Source: Miscanthus floridulus (Eukaryota > Streptophyta > Magnoliopsida > Poales > Poaceae). Taken from it: a DNA stretch of 64,000 nt. Below, one piece after another: positions 21,990-34,995 of the stretch (within the stretch, counting starts at the first letter, position 1; the number at the start of each line of letters is the position of its first letter). Where the stretch lies: NCBI RefSeq assembly GCF_019320115.1, contig NC_089581.1:68366485-68430484 (forward strand), given 5' to 3'. Under the pieces are notes generated by a model. That model was not told the origin of the DNA. It saw nothing but the letters and a program-made list of their open reading frames with translations, and did not search any database. The position numbers and the translations under genes are program-made.

Positions 21990-22870
21990 GTAACAGTCTT
22001 TCGAATCGACGTGGAACCTAGCTTGGAAATCCATGTGCGCCGCTGACCTTGACCCTTCATGCTCCTTTAGAGTAGGACGATACGTCAACAACTTTGATGC
22101 GTGCCCAGAGGAAGAGGCTGGAAAGTGTGTTTAAGTACCCGAGCAAACCAAAATCTGCCGCTCCGAGTTGCTTGACAAAGAGTGTCAATTCCTGGAGGTT
22201 ATCAAGTGAGTTGATCTATCTAGGGACTCTCGAGAACTCAATCATCTGGAATCTAAGTATCTTGAGACCGAGGGGTGGGGCTTCACCTATTGTGCTCCAT
22301 CACCAAATTCATGCATGTTTTCAGATTGCCTCTTATAGCCAGAGAATTTAGGTTTCCCATACCAAGTGTACATAGAGTTGGCACCGGATCTTTGCATGTC
22401 CAACCACCATAGATTTCTTAGCTGATGGAGCTCCTGTGCAAAGCTAGATGACTCAATCGAGACATAGATGAATCCCAATCGTTGCAATGCTTGCATGTTC
22501 CCAAATCGATCTGGTAGCCGCACATTAGGATCATAGAGTAGAGTGACCAACCGTGCAAGTTGATCAACACTGGACGACAACTCTTTTATACTAGTACCCC
22601 TTATATCAAGTGCTTGTAAATAGTGCAGCTCTCCAACTTCTTCATGAATCTCGCCTATCTTTGTGTAAAGTAATCTCAAGAACCTCAATGCAAAAAAAAC
22701 CCGCCTAGATGTGCCAGATGGTGGGCTTGTAGTCCCTCACAGTCTTCTAAATCCAGAACACGCAAACGCTTGAACTTGTGCAGAGAGAAGGGAAGCTATC
22801 AAGACTTTCTGAAAACATTGAAACTGTACGGGGACGAGAATATATCATATTCTCCCGTAAGCAAGGACGG
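21990..22870 (-). pseudogene. NLR pseudogene, LRR part (fragment 4 of 4)
   Basis: Minus strand. From about 22800 it reads LPFSLHKFKRLRVLDLEDCEGLQ, then shifts frame at a T-run near 22690. The frame 22688-22287 follows, with successive leucine-rich repeats: FLRLLYTKIGEIHEEVGEL, HYLQALDIRGTSIKELSSSV, QLARLVTLLYDPNVRLPDRFG, MQALQRLGFIYV, QLRNLWWLDM. Further down (22290-22010) is SLDNLQELTLFVKQLGAADFG with more stops. This is the C-terminal recognition part of a cereal CC-NLR immune receptor, clearly non-functional. It continues the fragment at 27258-27629, from which it is separated by a 4.3 kb solo LTR. Confidence 0.8.
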
Positions 22871-22937
22871 ATCTAGCGGTGGGGGGAGGGGGGGCGCTCA
22901 AGCCACCCTACCGCCGTTGATCCCATGGTGCCCCCCT
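22871..22937. mobile_element. hAT-like GC-rich remnant split by the solo LTR
   Basis: 'ggacggatctagcggtgggggg' and 'ggtgccccccttt' resemble the GC-run interior of the hAT MITE at 20770-20946. After removing the solo LTR the text continues at 27258 with 'agagcccctctaag'. Only a remnant; the ends are not defined. Confidence 0.4.
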
Positions 22938-25900
22938 TTAACATCCCAGATGTTCAAAAGTAATTAAAAGTTTAATCATGAGCATCATGAAGCATAATCA
23001 ACAAGCATTAAGTCACTAATGCATTTCATGGTTCAAATATAGCTTTCATATGTTGCATATGTTGTGATATATATGTTGCATAAAATGATGTCAATGTTAA
23101 TGATTAAGAAATTTTACGATTTTATATATGAGAATTTGCTTAAACAAAATAAAATTTTGCTAATATAAACTTTGTAGTACAAAGTATGTGTTTTCATGTG
23201 AAATAAAAGTTTGATAAGGTTTTTGAACCAAACATGTTAAAATCGAGCTCCAAAAAATTGAATAAATGCAGGTTGACACACTTAGTCACATTTCGATGGC
23301 TAAGTCCCTAAAAACAAGTTAATAAGTTCAGTTTTTGGTGAATTATGAAATCAATGTTTATAAATAAAAATTGTCCAACTTTTATTTCATTGCTTGGTAA
23401 GATGCTTGAGTTATGATAATGAGTAATTAGTTGTGTTGTTTGATTACTCATAAATTAATTTCCAAAGTTTGCTAATCAGAAATTGAATTTGAAAACCCTA
23501 GACTGAATCTCTATTTCAGTTTCAGTGTGCTCATGTTTGGAAAGCTAAAACTTCAAAAACTTTCAATTTTTGGTATGGTTCCTTAATCAAAGTTGGAGAG
23601 AGTGTGTAGTTGAACAACTTTTGTTGTGGGAGTGGATCGAGTTGTTGTTAAAAATCAGAAGAACGAAGGCGATGAAGTTTGGGTTTCAGTCAGTTTAGGT
23701 GTTCGACGCCGGCAGCTAGCAGTGCGCCTGCTTCACCGGCGGCCACCGCCCCCGTCTCACCGCTTCGCGCGTAGCCGGCACGCAGCTGCTTGCAGGACCG
23801 AGCTCAAGCAGCTGTTGGCGCAGCGTTGCCGCCTCGCCCACTCTTATCTGGACCGAGCTGCCGCTGTCCTCCTCTTTCTTCCCTCCGTGCAAACCGCCGC
23901 CCACCTTGACACGCCGGCGCAATTCATCGTGACCAACGCACCTCCGTTCAATTGCCCGCGCGCGTAGCTTTGCTAAATCCTCGCGCACCTCCCTGAACCG
24001 CTTAAGCCGTCTCGCGCCACCGGTGCTGGCCGCGCGTGCCGTTTCCGCCGCGGCGGCTCACCATCATCGCCGAGGTTCACCCTCACCGTGGCTATCTTCC
24101 GTTTTAGGTTTCCCTTGATGCCGTACTACTCACCGTCCCTTTCATTTGAACTGTAGAGCAGAGGACGCACTGGAATACGTGCTCGCTGCCGGTTCACGCC
24201 GCCGAAATCGCCATCACCATCGGCAGCCGCGCCCACGCCGCCTCCGTTTCAACCGTCAATCCTGGCTTGACGTGGTGAGCTCCCTAGTGCTAACCCGAGT
24301 CCTACCTTGGTCAAGTGTTTGCCGGAGCGGCGATTTCGCCGCCGCGCCACCATGCCATGCGCCGCCGTGACGCCATGAGTGTAGCCAAGCTCGTTGCGAG
24401 CTATAATTCGTCCAATCAATGTTACGGATAGAGTCTCTAGTTCATAGGAAAGCTGTTGGTGCTGGTTCCATGGTCTTTGAACACCTCGCCGTCGGCTGCC
24501 TTCGCCAAGCCGGAGCACCGTCGATCCGCCGCGGCCGTCGCTGTGCTCGTCGCGGTGCCCTAGCTGCTCGCCTATGGCTGTGAGGAGGTGCGGGGGAGGA
24601 AGAGGAGTCCGCCGGGGATCTCGTCAACGACGAGTACAAGCCGGTGAGCCGTGGTCAACGCCGGAGTGGGTTGGGTTTGACCCAACCCCGCGTGTCAGTG
24701 AGAGGGAGTAGGAGAGAGTGGGTAACAAAAGGATTTCGGCGATTTTTAAAAAAAAATTGATTATGTGCTGATTTTGTTTAATTCACACGAAAATATTGAA
24801 GCATAAGAAAATTATGAAATGTTTTGGGTATGCTTGTTATAATGTACGCTACCTAGAAAAAATATAAAATGAACATTTTCAGTACGTTTGGTATGTTTAA
24901 AAATTACCTCTTTTAATTAATAAATGCACCTTTTATGAGTTTTGTAGGATAAAATAATAATCCAAAAATCATGAAACTTTTTGTGTATGTTTTATATGCC
25001 TAGATATACCTTCACAAAAAGTTTGGTACTGTTTTGATAAATATAAAATGTCCACTTAATTTCAATGTCTTTTCTTTATGTAATAAATGCTAGAAAGATT
25101 TAGATAAATCCTTAAATGAATTGGGTGTATTTTATACTTTGATTGGGGGACCTTGGAACACGCAAACCCCTGATGTTCCTTGTCAATGTAATTAGTTGCT
25201 TGATATGCTTTGAATCAACTTGTTTTTATAATTGTTAAAATGGTTTATTTAAATATTTAGTTTAATTTTATGAGTCCTTATCATGATCATTAGATAAATG
25301 TTAATCTCTTGCTGGTTGAGGTTAGTGTAATTCCTTTCATAATAGATAACTAATTAACTTGTTAGTTAATAAATAAAATAGTTGCCCAAATGATTATTTA
25401 ATAGATGCATGTGATTAGGTCATGTGATAATCCTTGCTTGTCTTCATGATTGAACTTTGTGTAATGTTAGTTAAGTACCTTGTCTTGCTTGACTATTTTA
25501 ACGTGATAGGTGTTGCTTTATTGTTAACCACATAAATGACTTGATGACCAAATAATTCAAATGCTTTGTGAAGCATAACCCTAGTTGTACTGCGAAGGAA
25601 AGTTGTACTCAACTTTCTTAGATTAGTTTAAGTTTTGTTATGCACATGAGTGTCTTTCATCATGCATCATGGCATGTAGTCCATCATATTAAGTGTGCAT
25701 CATCTTATTACATGTAGTTCACAAGAGTGAGAAGATTCGTGTTGATCAAGTGTCGGAAAAGGTCCATCCACTAGTGGTGTTGGTGCCAAGTTTAACTTCA
25801 GGATCTTTGTGTGGGATCTAACCTTCTCTGCAACGCAGGCAAGCCACGGAGCATAAACCCTTCTCTATCTTTTACAAATCTTTATTACACTAAGTCTTGT

Positions 25901-27252
25901 GAGATGTGCATTAAACAATTAGGAGTTGGTTGAATACCATTGCTGCATGATTACCTTGATTTTCAGGTATCCTTATCTCTACCTTGTTAGTATGAATAGG
26001 TCGATATCTCTGATGCTTAGTAATGCATAGACTACGATAGAAGTCGAATGATGGTTTCATCATTTGCGAGAATAGGTTTTACCTTTGTTTTTCTTGGTTC
26101 TAATGGATCATGAGAATACCATGATATGATAATGTTAAATCGAGACCGGACGGGACTCGATGTTATGGAAGTGTCCCTAGGCAGACAAGTTTGTCTGGTC
26201 GTGCTTGTTTCGTCCGTGTCGGTTAAGGACCGTTCATTGTAGGCCTGTTGTGGTTGAGACCTTGTAGTACTAGCCACATACTCTTGGTACGCCTAGTACC
26301 TTGGCTATGCCATTATGAGAAAAGACAACTACGCACTGGGAGTGTGGAGATGGTGAGAGTAGCATGTACACATCATGTGAATCCATCAAGGACGAACGAC
26401 GTAGGGAGGTGGAGTACTATGCTCTCAGGTAGCATAGATCGGTTTATGTTTTGAAGGATCCTTAGGAAGGGTTGAGATATGTAGGCCAAAGACCTACATA
26501 TGTCATGTGATAAGGAAATTCTAGCTAGGCCTAATTGATTCGAATCATCATGCTCCTCGATTATGGAGACTCAATCCTCTGACCACTCATCATAGTTAAT
26601 CAATGGAAATCACGGTTACTTTTGAAGATGAGATGAGATGATTAAAGAAATGATTTATTTAAATCGGGTGCAAACTGGATACGATATTGACTTAATACAA
26701 AGGTAAAATATTGAAAGTAAGGATCCACTCATAGTAAGCTTTTCTACAAAAGTTACTCTTGCTTTAAACTTTACCTTAAGCTTACATACCCTTGGAGTCT
26801 TTTCTTTTAGTCGAGTAAGACTTGTTGAGTACCCTCAAGTACTCAGGATTTGTTAACCCCTACTGCTAGTTCTGACTAGTGCTACTAATCGAGGTCATAT
26901 CGCTAGGCTCAACATGATCTGGCCATCTCTTCTACCTTATGTACTTACCTAAGTGACATCTGTAGTTCTACTCACCTTTTGAATTTAAGTTAAGTTTGAC
27001 TTAGACATGCTTTGTAAATTAATGTTATAAGTCTTCCACACTCTGATGTAAGATATTTTTGTATCAATTGTTGTAATATTGTGGTAACTCCATGTTGATC
27101 CTGTATAAGTTGTAAAAATGTGGATAATTCAGGATTCCCCAAGGACACCTGATAGACTACCAGGATTATCTAGCTCTCATGTGTAGCAGTCAGAGGTCTT
27201 TAGGACAATGACAGGTGCACGTGGGCCATATAATTCAGGTGGTTCTACCACA
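22938..27252 (+). repeat. Solo LTR of a Tekay-like element (4.3 kb)
   Basis: Plus strand. It begins TTAACATCCC (canonical TGTAACATCCC with one base lost) and ends GGTTCTACCACA, the same end as the LTRs of element 2 read on their own strand. Target duplication CCCCT is on both sides (22933-22937, 27253-27257). No PBS follows the right end, so it is a solo LTR left by recombination. It shares the block 'ttggagtcttttctttt...gagtactcagg' (about 26790-26850). A GC-rich island lies at about 23700-24680; ORFs in it are not conserved. Confidence 0.85.
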
Positions 27253-27257
27253 CCCCT

Positions 27258-27629
27258 AGAGCCCCTCTAAGAATTTTTTCCATGGCTACTTTCAGGAGGA
27301 TAGACAAGAGGTTGAAGATTCAGCCCCCTAAACTTTCATCCTAGATCTACCCGTAAGCCCACTAAACCATCACCAATTTATTCCTGTCCTGGAGAGAGAT
27401 ATGCTGAATCTTCCTTTGTGGATCAACTGTTATGTTACGAACACCACACAGAGTTACGAAGTTCTCTTCCACAGCTTTGGAAAAAATGATATTAGGAATT
27501 GTGTCATGGACCTGATAGCTATGCACTCCAAAAAAACCTAAAAGCACTGACTGAATCAGGCTTCTATTTATGGCTCATTGAAACACCTTTCCCCAAACTC
27601 ACCTCTCAACAATCCATCTCAGTATCAAT
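27258..27629 (-). pseudogene. NLR pseudogene, winged-helix/MHD part (fragment 3 of 4)
   Basis: Minus strand. GLLRGEFGERCFNE, a frame slip, then INRSLIQSVLLGFFGVHSYQ leading to VHD at the position of the MHD motif. The text continues VEENFVTLCGVRNITVDPQR and IQHISLQ. This is the ARC2/RNBS-D to LRR junction of a cereal NLR. Its 5' side meets the hAT terminus at 27630. Removing the hAT shell joins it to the fragment ending at 48806, giving KDRLILRWIVE at the junction, the normal ARC2 text. Frameshifts make it a pseudogene. Confidence 0.8.
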
Positions 27630-27983
27630 CATGGGTTTAATAGCCCACTATAGCTCTGCCATAGCTTTTCATAGGGTCAACGTTACGCTATTGTCAATAG
27701 TTCCACTATTGTCGCTAATGACATTTAGCTACAATAAACACTACTAATTGGTTTAGCCATGATATATTTTTAGTACCGCTAATCCTAACTGAGGTAGATA
27801 TTCATTCTTTAGTGTAGAGGACTATATTCTATGTCTCTATCCTCTTTATGTTCTTTACTTAATAAATGATGTAAGAACCCTTTAAATAATTATTGTACTA
27901 TTAAATATTGATTGCTAATCACAACAGTATGTTGATCGTTATGTCAGGTTAATACTTTATTGCACATGTATTTATTAACTTAT

Positions 27984-30900
27984 TGTGGTAGAACCGCCTA
28001 ATCTAATACCTCACAGGAGTGCTTGCCTTCCATTAGACACTAAGCACTCAAGGGAGAACACTAAATTACTCGGTTCCGTCGGGCACACCCCAGAGGAGAA
28101 TCCAAAAATCCACATTTTTGCCATCAGGATCACAAATGAAAGAATAAAGCTTACATCATTCTTAACCATTTCTTACATCACTTTAATACAACATCATAAG
28201 ATAACATTTATTAATATAATAGCGGAATGAAATTATATTATCAGAGTTATAAATAATCTAATTGAACAGCGGAATAGAAACATGTGAACAGAGTTACAGC
28301 GGAAATAAACGTCTATTAATGACATGATGAAGTATTGATATATAGCCTACGGCAACAGATTATGAAACTTTCATTTATAAAAGTATTTGGTGAGAGTTAT
28401 AATAACAACTATGATCGCAGCATAAAGGAATTCCTCATTAAGCCCACCAGAAGGAATCCACACACAAGAGTCAGCTAAAGCATCCACCTGTCACCTGCAA
28501 CAGGGGGAATAAAACCCTAAGTACTCAATTGTACTCAGCAAGACTTACCTGACAGGAGAAAAGAAAAGACTCCAAGGATATGCAAGGCTATTTGGCTTGT
28601 GGGTTTATTGCATTTGCTGAAGCATTACAAAGCGTGCGTCCTTACATTCGATTTTTATTAATAGCCGCATTGGTTCATTAACTAACCATTCTATGTAAGC
28701 ACCTGTGCTACTTTCAAGCAGGTGGTAAGCAATCAGATTTCCTTTGTCCATCTTCCATCTTTCATCTTTCAATTCTTACTACGATGCTAAACCGTAGACA
28801 AGCCGTACCGGATAGTCCGGCGATTCGCAAATCAATGCCCCCAGCTGGGTACCCCGAAAACACACGCCCCGCTGGTACCCCAGGCACAAACAGGACCAAC
28901 CCATCACTCTCCTATCCTGGGTGTCCAGGTCCCCGTCCAAACTGGGACTCCAAGCCCCCGCCCCTGAGTCCCAGACTCAGTGCGGTGTAAGGACCTCCTC
29001 CACCAAAAAGAAACCCTAACAGTCGGTCCGAAAAGAGCCGGATCCGCGACAAGAGAGCAACAAGTCTTCCAAGCGCCCATACACAAGTATGTGCTCGGGA
29101 TAATAAGTCTGTGACCTGCCTAGAGTCATATGCAACGATCGGTCCTTAACCGACCAGACAGGGAAAAATGGTGTAACCAAGCTATGACCTACCTCCACAG
29201 TGATACAACTTCTTACACCCACCAATACCCAAACCATATCCCTACCCGGTCACCATTTTCATATCTTCCAAGTGATAGTAATCCAATAATATATTTCCTA
29301 TCTCTTGCGAGTGACAGGCAATCACTCGACTTCTACCAGAGTCCTGTAGCATAGCAATCTACACGATCCTGTCATACTAGTAAGACTCATAGGATAAAGA
29401 TATATATATATATATATATATGCAAGTGGGTTTCCTTCAACTCCTTAAAACTTGATGCACAAATATAATTTAAACTATAGAAAAGTAGGGGTTATGCACC
29501 GGGGCTTGCCTGGGTACGATATATTAAAAGTTAGTGTCTGCATCTTCAGATCATCCACCATCAACGGGATAGAATGCCCATTGCATCAGCTCCTGGAGGG
29601 AATATCATTACACCATCTTTGGACTTCCAATCATCCTTCATTTGATCCGTTGATCCATCATCATACCTATATGATATGTATTGATGCAAATGCATAGATG
29701 TAAGTAACCAACAACAACCGAAACGCTTAGAAATCCGATCGCGCCTCATAAGCTAACGAGATAGCTCTAACGTTGGTCTACGTATCCATGTTGTCGAATA
29801 AGATGTTATTTTCCAACAATTATTTTAGTTTTATAAACCAAGATGTTTCTTTATTTTATCCTATCGTTAATGTTTACTCGCAGTAGGACATTATTATCTA
29901 ATTAGCAACTAGTTATTCCGAAGCTACAAAATTTATGGTGAGTAGCTAATATTGCTAGGGATCTACTGTAAAATTTCAGATCCAATGCTATTACCAATTT
30001 ACCACGGAAAATCCCTACAAGTTTATATTCTACAATATTAAGTATCCCATTTTAATTATATAGATCCTAAAAACATCATCAAACTATGTAAACGAATTAC
30101 ACTAATAGGTAGGTTATGATTTTAGGAACTCAACAAAACTGGTTTCACTATTTTTGGACACTTACAAAATTTTATCTCGATTTTACAAGTTAACTAGAAA
30201 CATATATTAGCAAAACATTAGAAACTGGAAGGCCGGCGACCATGTTCTATCAGCCCAGCAACGCAAGAGCAGCCCAGGCACTACAATCCTTGGTAGGCCG
30301 GCCCAGCACGTGGTGTAGGCGGATCAGGCATGGGCGCAGCCGGCCCAGGCGTGGCCCAACACGAACACAGCAGCAAGCCAGCCCAGCGCAGGTGGCCCAG
30401 CAAGCCTACGCCAGCAGCACCGATGGCCCAGGCGGCAACTCAGACCGGCCCTAGGCACGGGAGCGGCATACGGCCTAGCGGGGAGACCGGCCCCAGCGAG
30501 CAGCCTGGCAAAGCTAGGATGGGGAGCAGCACAGTGCGCGAGAGGAAGGCGAGGCGCTGCACTCGGCTCGACCGCAGATGAGCAGCGCGGGCTCGGTGGA
30601 AGGGAAGCGCGTGAGGGGCTCAGTCCAGTGCTCACATGAGGGAAATCAGCGACGGTGGGACACTACGAGCTGCTGAGGTACGTGGCGTGGGGCAGCACGG
30701 AAGCGCTCGACGCGGGGAGACGCGTGGACGTCGGTGCAGCAGGGCTCGAGAATGGAGCCGCGTGAGGGGGCGACGTGGACAGCTGCGTCGGCAAGCAATG
30801 GCGCTGGCCGGATGGCATAGCACGCACGGGGACGGGCCAACATCGATGAGGTGCTGCGGGACAAGGGGCGCTGCTGCTGCCTGAAGTTTCGATGGTGCTG

Positions 30901-31566
30901 CAGTAAAGAAAAAGAAGAGGCTAGGGGACAGAGTTAGATAGGTGCACGAGGGCAGGGCGCACACAGAGTGGCAGAGGCACAGCGTGGCGAGGACGACGAA
31001 GCAGGGAGAAGTCAACGTCTATAGTTGCGGCTGCGGCGCATAGCAGAACAGCGCCAAAGATTTCAATGTGGGGGGGATAGCGAAGGCAGGCAGCGCTACC
31101 GCGACAAGGCATTAACCCCGACGTGACCATGGAGGCAGGAGGCGTCATGGTGAACACGCCCATTTCCGACGTAGCGAAATGACTTATCTTAATCCCAAGT
31201 TTGATTTCTGAGCTCCAAAAATACTAATCAACCATATTTATTTTCCAAAATTAAAGTTGGGCCTTCATATACATAACGTGCTCGAGTTATATTTTATTTT
31301 TGCTTAAAGAAATTGTTTTCCGTGCCAAACAATTAAAACTACTTATTCTATTTTTCTTTCTAGAATTGTCATTAGCACATTTACGCATTAAGTAAACTAA
31401 CTTACAATACCTATTTTGATTTTCTCAGCCACAAAGGTGGAATCACATACGATTCGTTTATCATCTCATGTGCATTTAAAATTCTAAAACTCGAGAACTT
31501 GGTGTGTTAATTTCTTTTAAGCCTTAATCTAGGTGCTAAGCGAGCTCGTAACACCGGAGTGTTACA
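27984..31566 (-). repeat. 3' LTR of element 2 (3.58 kb)
   Basis: Starts TGTGGTAGAACC and ends GGAGTGTTACA on the + strand. It is near-identical to the right LTR except for a gap of about 735 bases near 30513. It also has an (AT)n run at 29400-29420, longer than in the partner LTR. Confidence 0.9.
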
Positions 31567-31580
31567 ACCAACCCCCCTTA
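31567..31580 (-). other. Polypurine tract of element 2
   Basis: The minus strand reads TAAGGGGGGTTGGT immediately before the 3' LTR start TGTAACACTCC. It primes plus-strand DNA synthesis. The upstream 'atctcgggacaagattct' context is typical of Tekay-like elements. Confidence 0.85.
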
Positions 31581-33380
31581 AAAAGAATCTTGTCCCGAGA
31601 TTCGAAACTAGAACCAGAAGGGGAAAACGTGATTACATTCGTAGATCAGGGATTACACGAAAGATTACATGACTTCGAATACTAAACCACACAGAGAGCT
31701 AGGGATACATGGTTAAGAGCAATCTAGTACAGCTGAGATCTAATCCAGAAGTCGAGATAGACGAGGACAATGGAGAAACAACAAGATAATGATTATCCAA
31801 AACATGACGTAGCACCAACAGATCCAGAAATAGTCGACTGAGAAGTAAAACATCGTGAACCCTAAGATTGACTACCCAAAAGGGAACTTGAACTTCTTCG
31901 ATGAACCGGATCCTTTCTTCTTCTTCTCAGATCACATCCTCACCTCAAACTGACAAACCTAGCTTCACAATGACGACTGGATTTTGTAGCTCTACTCTGA
32001 ATGAGAGGGGAAATGGGGATGAAGAAGAAGAGCAAGGACCAATGGCATTTTATAGAGGAGAACGGAGGTGGGGAGCAACACACCAGAAGTGGAGGCGGAG
32101 TGAATGGGATACACAAATGGTTCATGCTATGGAGATAAGATCGAAAACATGGTGCGCTCCCTGCGCGAGTGGCGGAGGGGGAAATAAAGGAGAGTAGAGG
32201 GGGTCCGCTCGACGAGGTAGGCGTGCGGGCGGTCGTGTCACCAAAAGAAGGAAAGGAGAGGGAAGGGGGGTCCGGTACGAGGGACGAGGTGTGAGAGTCG
32301 AGAGCCGACCGGATGCTGGGAAAAGGAGAAGCGCACAGTGCACAAAGACGGCAAGCACTGCGCGATGCCGCGGCCACACGAAAATGGGATGCTACAGATC
32401 CCGACACAGGTGGCGTTTGCAGGGCATGCAGTGAAATGACCCAGCATGCATAGCGTGGTCAACTAAGCATAGGGCTTAGGACAAGATGTCCACTTAGGCT
32501 TTTTAATTACTCCTGACTATCCACCGCTAACTTTCCTTACTACTCTTCTTTTGCTTTCCTTCCTTCAACCACAACCATCTTCCTATAAACTCAGATCATG
32601 CCATACGTTCTTCCTCCAAAACCATCTCTTATTTACCTAGAGAAAACACTTCTGCATCGACCCATTATGGATTTCCCGTTTGAACACCTGAACATTTCCA
32701 AGGAGAAAATTTTTAAAACAAAACGCTACGGCGGTGTAACTCAGTAAAGGTACTTGGTCAACAACCTCGATACCAGTGCGTGCCGAGCAGCGTCACATGT
32801 GGCAACTGTTCCACATGGAGCCCTTGGTTTTGTCGTGGCACTATAAGCTTTTAACTAGTCAACTATTACCAACTTACACACCATGAAGGTGGTGGGGTTA
32901 TAGACCATAGAATAAGGGGAGTAGTGCAAAGGCAAATTCAAACAACAAAGGTTCCCTCCACAACAAGGGACGAGGAATTCAAATTCAATGGCGGATTTGT
33001 TTTAAAGAGATTCAAGTGTTCTATTGGGACATCCACAATTAGTCGATACAGTGTCCAATATTATCCAATCATGGCTGATTTGCTGGTATCTGAATGGCAA
33101 CTTCTCTTGTAACTCACTTAACATCGCCCTTGAAAACTTGGAGCACGTCTAACGAGACTTAAGGTAAAGGAACACAATAAACACAACGAAATAATTAAAA
33201 TGCATATTCCAACAATCTTATACGGGTATAGCATACAGACATTCAGGCTCCATTCATGACATAGCATTCACCTACGGTTAGATGATCTCAACACTACGGA
33301 CGAACAACAACGACAAGAATACAATACCGGAGGACAGCGACGAAAAGCACTACTACTACGGGTACAACATCCCAAGGCAA
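31581..33380 (-). other. Interior of element 2 without gag-pol
   Basis: 1.8 kb between the extra ORF and the PPT. The frame at 31940-32407 (155 codons, minus) is S/P-rich without a recognisable domain. No gag, zinc knuckle, protease or RT motif was found. Confidence 0.6.
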
Positions 33381-34220
33381 CTAATCTACATCCCCTCGTG
33401 GCAATGGCTGAGTGAGAGGAATCAAGGGTTCTCCTTCTGACACTTTTGAGGGTGGAGGTGCTGGCGGTGCTACAACACCAGTTCTTCTTCTCTTGGGTGG
33501 GTGGATAGGGATCCCTTCCAAGATCGGGGCATCCTACCTTTCAGTAGCCAACGTCCTCCACTCGGCCCTGGTGACAAGATAGGCCACCCGCAGCTGATGG
33601 GCATGCCGATCTTCAGCCTCCTTTAGGGCTTCCTCCATGGCAGCCTCTCAGCTCTCAGCAGCTACAGCGCTGGCATGCGCTTCGGTGAGCTACACCTGGA
33701 GCATCTGGTTGAAGACCTTGGCTTCCTTGGTGTGCCGAAGGCACGCCCTTAGTTCCAAGGCTTGATGGTCGTACTGCTCATCCATAGCGAGCAGGTACGT
33801 GGTCAAGTGCACCACGGTGGGACTGTCCTCTTGCACATCTTGTCCTTGCAAAGCCTCCATGCGGGCCCTCCATGTCCGCCAATTCTTGTCTAAAGGAGGA
33901 AAGAACCGCATGGGGGTTCAGGCAATGGGCTCATCATAGATCTGGCAGAGGTACCGCAAGGCTTTACGGGCCACAACCTGGTAGGTGTCGACGAACCGAA
34001 ACCCAGTTGCGGTCACACTCTAGGCTTCAGTGAGGTCGGGGAACTCCTCACTCTTCCCGATGTAGACGGTAACCTCACACCGCTCGGTGCCATGCTCCTC
34101 GTACTCATGGTCCCCATACTCGGGGCGATCATTGACTCCGAGCTTTTGCAAAGTGGCATGCAGGATTCTGGGAAAACCCTCAACGTTCATGTAGTAGGTA
34201 CTAACCCAGGCTCCTGCCAT
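33381..34220 (-). pseudogene. Extra ORF of element 2, homologous to element 1's ORF but without the H3 tail
   Basis: One frame from ATG 34220 (MAGAWVSTYYMN) to TAG 33381-33383, about 279 codons, interrupted by stops including 34020-34022 and 33690-33692. Residues align with element 1's globular domain: GFPRILHATLQKLGV against GMPTLLWRVLSYVGY, then CEVTVYI against LLVTVEAI, and ARKALRYLCQIYDEPI against GRAAFGILRDIMDHFP. A helical, coiled-coil-like part follows, and the end is basic/proline-rich (PPKRRRTGVVAPPAPPP), possibly a nuclear signal. Its survival in an element that lost all gag-pol is notable. Function unknown. Confidence 0.7.
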
Positions 34221-34981
34221 CTTTGGGGGTGGTTGCAAGGAAGGCTGAGCGAAAAGCTGGCTCAAGGAAAAGCTAAGCGAGCTAAAGTGCGCCGAGTGGT
34301 GGTACCAACGGCTAAGCCAGGCTCTACTTATAAAGGCGGAGCATTTAGTGGTCCTGGCGTGGTTCACCAGGGTTCCCGCATGAGATCACTATGGTGGATC
34401 GACCATATTCCACGCGTTCGAGGAGAGCGACATGCGATGCCATTACTAACTAGTACGACTACAGGGCAAGGGTCCGACAAGAGCGCAGAAAAGGGGGTAC
34501 AGAGAGACATGGGTCACGACCGGCGCGAACCATGGGTGAACGTGAAACACAAAGCCATAGTGCGGACCTAACTCTAGAATAGGAATGAGTCAGATGTGCA
34601 CAATATGACACGCGTGACACCTATGGATGGTGTATCTACCAGCAATACGACACTAAAATGCATAAACAGGATATGCATGAATGCACATCCTATACGTCCT
34701 TCCACTGTTGCCAACATATAGGGCAACCGTTCTCATATTTATGGCACATCGTTCTCTCCCTGTAACTAGGCGATACTATTGGACTATGCTCGAGTCAGTG
34801 TACCTGCAGAAAACTTGATTAAGCCTACCTAAGTTAGCAGAGTGCCATCTATCCTAGATACATAACCATAGTAATAGGGCTACTTATATAACTTCGCATA
34901 CAAACGCCCTAACTTTTTGCAAAAACAGGTTGTCAAATTTTAGCTTAGAAAAGGTTTTCAAAGCTATATTTTCTCATTTGC

Positions 34982-34993
34982 GCTCTGATACCA
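34982..34993 (-). other. Primer binding site of element 2, tRNA-iMet type
   Basis: TGGTATCAGAGC on the minus strand, two bases from the LTR at 34996. Confidence 0.9.
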
Positions 34994-34995
34994 CC

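Noticed and set aside
28784..29086. Proline-rich ORFs duplicated near 35917-36111
   Set aside because: Counterparts in the two LTRs of element 2, with frame breaks between copies.
30242..31163. Several 70-127 codon frames in the GC-rich LTR block (and counterparts at 37238-38854)
   Set aside because: Present on all strands and frames, not conserved between the two LTR copies; composition artefacts.
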